From assembly GCA_951217055.1 (NCBI GenBank), contig OX578282.1:28603157-28667156 (forward strand): a DNA stretch of 64,000 nucleotides, in the 5' to 3' direction. This document shows, in pieces, positions 57,320-64,000 of this stretch. Below the pieces are notes generated by a model. That model was not told the origin of the DNA and searched no databases. It was given only the letters and a program-made list of their open reading frames with translations. Within the stretch, counting starts at the first letter, position 1, and each line of letters begins with the position of its first letter. Position numbers and translations under genes: made by a program. Origin of the DNA: Gerris lacustris. Its lineage: Eukaryota; Arthropoda; Insecta; Hemiptera; Gerridae.

Positions 57320-57745
57320 TGTGAAATCAGGTTGGCAACACTGCTTTTATACTTCCAGCTGTATTGCGACTCATTCTACGGTGTTTTGTTTAGCTTTCGT
57401 TAAACTTTTTTTTGTTTTACTTTAAAAGTGAATATTAATTGCTTATTATTTTATTTCTGTATTAAATTCGTTTAATGAAGAAATTTAAACGTTTTCTTTG
57501 TTGAATAAATCTTATAGCGCTTTTTCTGGAAATAAAATGTATGTACCTCCAGAATAATGCATTATTATTCCCTTGTTATAATTATCTTCCTCGGGAGCTA
57601 TTTTGCATTATTCCCTCGGCTTCGCCTCGGGATTTAGTTGCCTTGATTTCTTCGGCTTTGCCTCAGGAATCAACTCAATCACGCGGGAAATAATATCTTA
57701 CATTATTCCCTAGGTCCCTAGTTGCATAAATAACTATTATCAATA
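57320..57745. mobile_element. Fam-H-related degenerate copy
   Basis: Carries ggttggcaacactgct at 57331, then ccctcggcttcgcctcggga at about 57623 and a second decayed unit, tcttcggctttgcctcagga at 57649. It ends ccctagttgcataaataact at about 57717. These are the Fam-H landmarks in the right order. The left end is not clear. Confidence 0.55.
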
Positions 57746-57769
57746 CCTAGAAAAGTCAATATTCCCCGG

Positions 57770-58100
57770 GATAACTATTTATTTGGTTTGATTCGTAAAT
57801 GGACTAAAATTATATAATTTTTTTAAGTAAACCTGGTGGAACTGTTCTTGAGAAACAACTTTTTCCAAGTTTATTCAAAGTTTTTTAGGGACAGTGCCCC
57901 AAATAATTTCTAAACTAAAAATAATTTTTTGGTTGCAATTCAGGGTATGATTGTTTTGCAAATGTATGCCAAATTTGATCGTAATTGGCTCCATGTGCTT
58001 GCAAAGGTGTTGCAGTGAGATTTTTTAACAATTTTTTTGGACTCAAGGGAAGGTGTTGCAGACAGATTTTTTAACCATTTTTTTGGACTCAAGGGGCCTT
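57770..58100 (-). repeat. Fam-B fragment with a 46-bp tandem duplication
   Basis: Minus-orientation Fam-B blocks are visible: gggtatgattgttttgcaaa, tgtatgccaaatttgatcgt, and tttttttggactcaagggg. 58004-58049 and 58050-58095 are a tandem duplication starting aaggtgttgcag. Confidence 0.6.
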
Positions 58101-58125
58101 ATTACAGTGTCTCCGTAAAATATAA

Positions 58126-59645
58126 GGGTAATTTTCAAATAAAATGTACCTTTAGGGAAATCAATTTGGCTACTTTATAGAAAATTAAAATAAGCCTTAG
58201 ACATGATAATATTGATTATTCTGACACATCAGGGACTTAGGATGACATTTCGTTCAAAAACAGTCAGTTTTTAAATTCATTTACATATATATGAACATAT
58301 ATACATAAAAAATCACATTTTTGTCGTAATGAGTGTTACTATCATTAAAACGATATTTTTTTAGATTTTATTTCTCTGTTTTTAAGAAACGTTACTAAAT
58401 TGAATATATGACGTAAATATTCTCTTTCATCCCACTAGAAATATTTTTTAGACCTAAAAAATTTGCAATTTTTAAAAAAAAGTAATGAGTGTTACATTTA
58501 TTATCGTTTAATGTTTCCTCGAAGCTTCAAAAATGTAAAGGATACGTTTTCAGTGCATTGTAATAAAAGTTTTTATTATAAAGAAGAAGAAAAAATAATC
58601 TTTCTTTATTAAAAAAATAGTTGGACACGGCTACCCATAAGAATTAGTTTTTATTCAAGTAAAACTCATTACATTATGGTAACACTCATTACACATTTAT
58701 ATATTGGACCTAGAAAAAATTAAATTTTAACACAAACTTTAAACATTAAACTTTTATGTACAATTATTTTTACATGCGGCAAATTTATTTTTTGTAAAAA
58801 CATTAAACTCAATCATTTTTTTAAAGTTTTAAAATATACAGTATTGTAGAAAAAACAGTATAGTAACACTCATTACAGGTAACACTCATTACATTTTTAA
58901 CTTCAAAAAATCTTTCCTCAGAAACTATGTTTCTTGATTAAACCAATTTAATGTGTACTGATTACTGATTATATTAATTAATAACTACTGAATCATATTA
59001 ATAACATAAATAAATGTTGATTACAACTACAAAAAATGATGGTAAAACTCATTATAATGAATAAAAATACTCACCATTTTTTTTAGTGAAATATTAATTG
59101 TAGAGAAGAATAAAGTGCTAACAATCCAAAAAGTCGTTGATTACTGACTTAAATAGCTTCTTAACATAAACAAACCCTTATCCCTCCTTCATTCTTTCAT
59201 AATCACCCTCAAATTCTGCCAACTCTTATCGGTAACACTCATTACTAAACCCTTGGGACATACATATAAATATATTTGTTTCGTTTTGTACTAAAGTTTT
59301 ATTTTTTCCTATCCCATTTATATAAACTTGGATATTTTATTGGTTAAAAAAAAAATTATAATAAAAAAAAACTTATGAAAAAAATGAATAAAAATCACAT
59401 TACATGTTATCAAAACTACTGTGGGACGTAACACTCATTACAATTTTTAATATCAAAATTTTTTGAAGCAAGAAATTTTCACCTTATAAGCCATAAAATG
59501 ACCCTGATTAACACAATAATAGACAGGACATCTGATCAATAAACCTAAAGGTTCTTTTATTTTTCATTAAAATGGTTTTTTTTTAGTTACAATAAAATTG
59601 TAAAATCTTGGGACAGATAAGGTACATTTTATTTGAAAATGACCC
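58126..59645. mobile_element. 1.5-kb element with 27-bp inverted ends and nine GTAACACTCATTAC motifs
   Basis: 58126-58152 (gggtaattttcaaataaaat, then gtacctt) and 59619-59645 are inverted copies with one mismatch. ATAA flanks both sides (58122-58125, 59646-59649), a possible 4-bp duplication. Inside, GTAATGAGTGTTAC occurs at 58326 and 58482, and its inverse GTAACACTCATTAC occurs at 58679, 58863, 58879, 59232 and 59428, with one-base variants at 58659 and 59042. The motif has GTAA/TTAC symmetric ends, as expected for a dimer-binding site. No coding frame. The likely reading is a non-autonomous DNA transposon whose motif binds its transposase or a host factor. Confidence 0.75.
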
Positions 59646-59662
59646 ATAAAGCCATAAAATTC

Positions 59663-59846
59663 TAAAGCTGGCCTATATACGTTGCGGTATACCAGACAGG
59701 TAAACCTTTACATGTGAACCGGAGCGCGTATGCCAGAGTGGAGTGTGTATGATGGCACACAACTGTGCAGTTATGACATAATTTGATAGCAGAAACGCTC
59801 CGGTTTACTTTTGCAGGCTTAACTGTCAGGTATACCACCAGCTTTA
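59663..59846. mobile_element. MITE of about 184 bp with TAAAGCTGG ends
   Basis: Starts taaagctggcctatatacg and ends ggtataccaccagcttta. The subterminal parts pair inversely: tgaaccggagcg at about 59715 with cgctccggtttac at about 59794. The size and inverted ends fit a MITE. The 67-codon minus frame across it is a chance product. Confidence 0.75.
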
Positions 59847-61223
59847 ACATCGCATTAGCTATCACAAAATTTCTCTCTACATTATATGCTACGTAATGAG
59901 AAACTAAAAAATGTCAAATATGATTTAAAAGTTTTGAAAATTTTAATGTTTTGCCTTTCTTAAATGGAAAGGTTTCATTATGTAGGTATTTTTTCTTGTT
60001 TGCTAAACTATTAATATCTCTTTTTAGAATGATTCTACTTGTTAAGGCATTTTGCAGCTTTATTAACTCTTTAAATGACTTTTAAGGATAGAGTGTGAAG
60101 GAAATTTCCACATATCGTTACATAAAGACATAATTCAGCTTGTGATTGGCTTTATATAGTAAAAACTCCCCAAAATAATGTTACGCTAAAAAAACAATTT
60201 TTTTTTCTTAAACACCAATTTCACAAGCTTCCAATTACCACGGTAGAGTTACACATATAGAATGATTGTAAATATATAGATTGTATAAAAAAAAAGCTTG
60301 TTAACCATTTGTATTAACTTTTTAATCTTGATGGCATTGCAATTTTAGCATAATGGTTTTTTTTTTAAAGTTCGCATGATTCTTCAGTATGTGCCCGGTC
60401 AAAACGTGAAGCAATCCTTCTTTTAAAATATATTGCATCCTTTTGATACTAAAGAGATAAAAAAAAGGAGCGCCTTTGACAAAAAAGTCGACTTCAATCA
60501 CACGGTCTTCAGGGACGCGTCCTTTCATGTCCGATTTTTTTTAAATCTTTCTTCAAGAGTCCAAGTTATTTTTTTATTTTGTCTGTCCAATCAAACTGTG
60601 TCTAATTGGAAGAATCCTTTGAAGGGAGTCGAAGAGCCTGCACCTTGACGTCCTCAGGATCTGTCACCTTGGTCTCTTTTTTTATGAAGGACCTCTTTTT
60701 TAACCCACCCACGTCTAATCGCTTTTCAATGAAATCCTTACAAAAGAAAATGAACTTCTTGATCCTTGATTCCTTTCTTATTTTTCCTGATTTGTTTTGG
60801 TCTTGAATCCTTCCCCCCCCCTCCCTTCTTCATCTCAAAGTGAATCATATATTTTTCCTTCTGGTTTTAAAAAAGAGGTAGTGGATGTCACGGTATTTAA
60901 CCCATATCTAAACCTGTCAGTGTAATCTTGAGATTATCTTTTTACTCTATATTTCTTCTATAGTCTGTTACTTGTTATTATATTTTTATTGCAATGTTAT
61001 TCTTCTTCTTGTGACAATTATATTTATTCTCTTTCTTTACTTTGTAACATTAAATTGGTATGTTAGGCTTCACATTCTTACCCTTTCTTATTTTCAGGCT
61101 TTGTAAGGCAATAAATAAAATACAATTTTAGTAACATTTTAAAAGTAAGGGAGAATTTTTTTTTATTAAGTGTTTTTCTGTGTTAGAAGGATTTTCCTGT
61201 TTGTCTGTTAAACATTTTACTCT
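59847..61223. other. Unassigned noncoding stretch
   Basis: 60430-60830 is less AT-rich, with overlapping frames on both strands (60322-60528 minus; 60433-60648 and 60606-60806 plus). None shows a recognisable domain, ATG context or splice pattern strong enough to call. A C run lies at 60811-60820. Confidence 0.4.
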
Positions 61224-61376
61224 TCTATATATAAATAAAAATGAATGTTTCTCTGTCTGTATGTCTCTTATGGCTTCCTAAACCGTTCATCCGTTTGCGA
61301 TGAAACTTTGGGAATGGTTGGGATGGTGGTAGGGGGATTGACTGTTAGGCGGTACGAAGTTCGCCGGGTCAGCTAG
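61224..61376 (+). mobile_element. Short non-autonomous Helitron-like element
   Basis: Begins TC (tctatatataaataaaaatg, then aatgtttctctgtctgtatg) and ends tacgaagttcgccgggtcag plus CTAG. The TC start, the CTAG end and a short GC-rich near-palindrome just before it (ggcggtacgaagttcgcc, about 61349-61366) are Helitron signatures. This particular pair of ends is widespread in arthropod genomes. At 153 bp it carries no gene. It follows T and precedes T rather than the textbook A|T site. Confidence 0.6.
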
Positions 61377-63439
61377 TTGTTAGAAAATTAAAAGGTGTCT
61401 CATAACAAGATAATACCTTAAGTGATTTTACCTTCTATGTCAACATATAGAACTCTATTATTCTGTAAACCTTTGTATTATTTCTAGAATATGATTATTA
61501 GTAGAATGTAAGACAAAAATGACTCAAATTCATATTTTGAAGACCCAAACAAAGCTATGTTTTCGAGTACTTGTTCTTGAAAAAGAATAGTGCCACTTTT
61601 ATTCCGTACTTTATAAATTGTCAAGTTAAATTTATAGTGCATTGCTTGATTGTAATAGTTATCTTGTAAAAATGAGTTATGCAATAATAACAATAGAACA
61701 ATCATAATAAATAATATTAAGTATGTAGAGTTTAATTATTATTTTCAATTTACAAGCATTTAAAAGGTCATGGTCATACGAACATTAACTCATAATAAAC
61801 GATAGTAGGGGGGTGATCCTGACATGAAGCAATTCTAAACATGTGTGGGAGTGAGGATCTAGTTTCATTGCACCCCCCCCCCCCTTGTATTCCCTGTACA
61901 CGAGCAAGTTTCTATGGCTCATCCTGGGGAGCGAGACATTAACTGCTGAGGGGTAAAATTAATGTTTATAAGGGGATAAAATACCCCTCCCTCCCGCAGT
62001 CCTACTTAGTGTGGTGTAGTAGAAGGGATAAAATGACCCGACAGCGACCCCCTCAGTCCTCCTAAGTGTGCTGTAGAAGCTGGAATGGAATAGCTTTGTC
62101 GGAAGAGAGATGGTCGAGGCGTGAATGTGCCGTGGCTCGACGGTATTATATTGGCCTGTGTATAGTTATATAGAGGGGTTAGACTACCCCGTGGTCACAG
62201 ACTAGAGTTAGCCGCAATATTTGCCCCCGGACCTCCCCTTGGGAGAGGCTTTATTAACGCAATCAGTGTGCGGGGTTTGGACTGTGGACCTTAATCCCAC
62301 CGAATCCCTCCCCCCCCCCCCCGTGAGTTAATTCAATATTACGGTGGTCCCGAGATACCCCTAATGAGCCCCCTCCCTTTCCCTTTTAACCAGATGGGCT
62401 CACGTTCACACTGTTTAAGACCCTGAAATTTGACAGGCATTTTCGTGACAATTTCCTTCTATCTTTATTTTTAAAACCCTAATCTCCCACAGTTGGCAAA
62501 TTGATCTGAGTGTTAGGGTCGAATTGATCTTGTCGTTTTACGCTTTAACGCTGACTTTTACTTTAAGCACAACCATTTTTGCGACACTTGAATTTTTATT
62601 AGGTTAATCTAATAAAGTATTGCTATGTTGTTGTTGGTCAAGTTCAGCCGGATTAAATGAGCTTTTGTAGTACATGTTATAAACATTTGCTTGCTTGTAG
62701 CAAATTTCCAAGTAACTTTTTCGCAAGATTCTAACCCAGTAAAATTCCAAATTATAATCTGGACCCAATATCATTACAATTCTAACTCTGGGCTTAACCT
62801 AGGTATCTGCAGAAAGTTAAGGATTCGAGGGGTAGGTGTCTATATCATATTTTAAATTTCACATCCATTAAGTCCTTCATTGTCAGCAAACATATTGACA
62901 CTTTTTGCAATATAGACAACGATTTTCAATTAATCTTATTCCATTACCAAAACTCTACCGGTCCATTATGAGTCGCAAGCTTAGCTTGAAGGGGTTTTTT
63001 TTGTAAATAATTTTTTCCCTTTTGTTATCAAATGTGATTACTAATGAATCCGTATCTTCTATTTGAATCTTGTGGTCCGAGGAAAAGACAAATACTATGA
63101 TTAATTCTGACTCTGATAAAATCGATCTGATAAATATCTAAATCAATAAATTATTATTTCAAGCTTTAAGCTTTTAACTTATATAATTTTTTATTGGTTC
63201 TATAATACTTAACCTTAATTGGAGGCTTCATATTTTTCATTAACATCATCTTATTCTGTTGCACTATAATTTGTCTATTGTAGAAATGACCAATTATTTC
63301 ATGCTAATCAATGAGCAGTCGGGTTAATTTTACTCTAATAATACTAAAAGTAAATTAGTTAAAATTACATACAATCTGGTACCACAGATGTATTTCTATG
63401 TGAAATCATCCAGCTTATTAATGAATTAGATATAATTTA
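61377..63439. other. Unassigned stretch, GC-richer at 61800-62420
   Basis: 61800-62420 is GC-richer, with C runs at 61874-61885 and about 62309-62322, and is not matched by other repeats in the window. It may be regulatory. No frame is convincing. 62420-63439 is AT-rich with nothing recognised. Confidence 0.4.
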
Positions 63440-64000
63440 ATAATTATTAATACAAAATGTTGGATAATGACGTCATACATTGCATATAATCTCAGCTTAA
63501 ATCCCTCTATCTACATTAATGCCTGGTCTATTAAACTGCACAACTTTATATACTAAAGATTGATCTCGAGTGAATATTAATAGTATTAATAGGTATATAT
63601 AAATTTATAACGGTACCGGTCTGGTAATTAATCTCAGGATTAAATTATCCTTATAATTAAAGCTCGAAAACTACAATAATAATATCCCCTTCTATAATCA
63701 AGACCAAGGGAGGTTTAATCTACAAAATTAAATAATTGCATTAAATTAAGTGGAACGAGAAATAAGTTGACTAAATTATTAAATATTCACGAAACTCCTT
63801 CACTGTTATCTGTTAAAGCAACGAGATCCTTCCTTGATTACATTTTAATAAATATAATAATTGAACTACGAATAAATAATGAGTCTATTCTCCTCTCAAC
63901 TGATAAATTGCTTCTAATTTTAAATAACCGATGAAGGTTACCTTTATTATGCATATTTAAAATTAAAATTTTACCTTCATTATTCGACATCACAGTTTAA
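63440..64000. promoter_or_regulatory. Possible enhancer-like cluster of TAAT, GGATTA and CRE sites
   Basis: A full palindromic CRE, TGACGTCA, lies at 63468-63475. Around 63627-63660 there is ggtaattaatctcaggatta followed by aattatccttataattaaag, a dense set of homeodomain-like (TAATTA) and paired/bicoid-type (GGATTA) words. The segment is free of recognised repeats. AT-rich DNA makes TAAT words common by chance, so this is weak. Confidence 0.2.

Overview
This window looks like AT-rich (roughly 30% GC), gene-poor nuclear DNA from an arthropod. No complete host protein-coding gene can be supported. The arthropod reading rests on several things: a decayed Jockey-clade LINE, an RNase H-bearing non-LTR retrotransposon, a Helitron-like end of the type common in arthropods, piggyBac-, hAT- and Tc1/mariner/pogo-like MITEs, a 5S rRNA-derived fragment, and long (TA)n microsatellites. 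There is nothing bacterial here: no operons, no dense ORFs, no CRISPR array. The species cannot be named from sequence alone.

Layout. 1-8 kb is AT-rich, with small MITE pieces, a LINE endonuclease scrap, a mariner-like transposase scrap and one candidate short exon (4931-5137). 8.2-13.4 kb holds a piggyBac-like MITE with TTAA duplications, a pogo-like MITE, two back-to-back copies of a CGGCTTCGCCTCGG-bearing element (Fam-H) and a 5S-like fragment. 14-19.4 kb is mostly unassigned and includes a strong G-quadruplex tract. 19.4-21.7 kb has a Jockey pseudogene on the minus strand, then a Fam-C element. 21.7-28.3 kb is the longest repeat-poor stretch; it has islands of higher GC with CTCF-like and NRF1-like sites and may be regulatory. 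28.4-34 kb has a third Fam-H copy and a 2.4-kb element with 555-565-bp inverted repeats inserted into a TA-MITE.

37-57 kb is dense in repeats. It contains two inverted copies of a family (Fam-F), one of which carries a 185-bp satellite of about 19 monomers. It also contains a nest at 40.6-46.8 kb: a hAT-like element with exact 8-bp target duplications holds a pair of inverted repeats with hammerhead-like motifs, these hold a Fam-C element, and that holds a 5'-truncated LINE with an 11-bp target duplication. 57-61.4 kb holds more MITEs, including a 1.5-kb element with nine copies of GTAACACTCATTAC, and a short Helitron. 61.4-64 kb is unassigned, with homeodomain-like TAAT clusters.

The only strong protein signal is the LINE at 41.9-45.2 kb (endonuclease tail, reverse transcriptase, RNase H, zinc knuckle). 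It is broken by one stop and two frameshifts. Everything else is non-autonomous and depends on enzymes encoded elsewhere.
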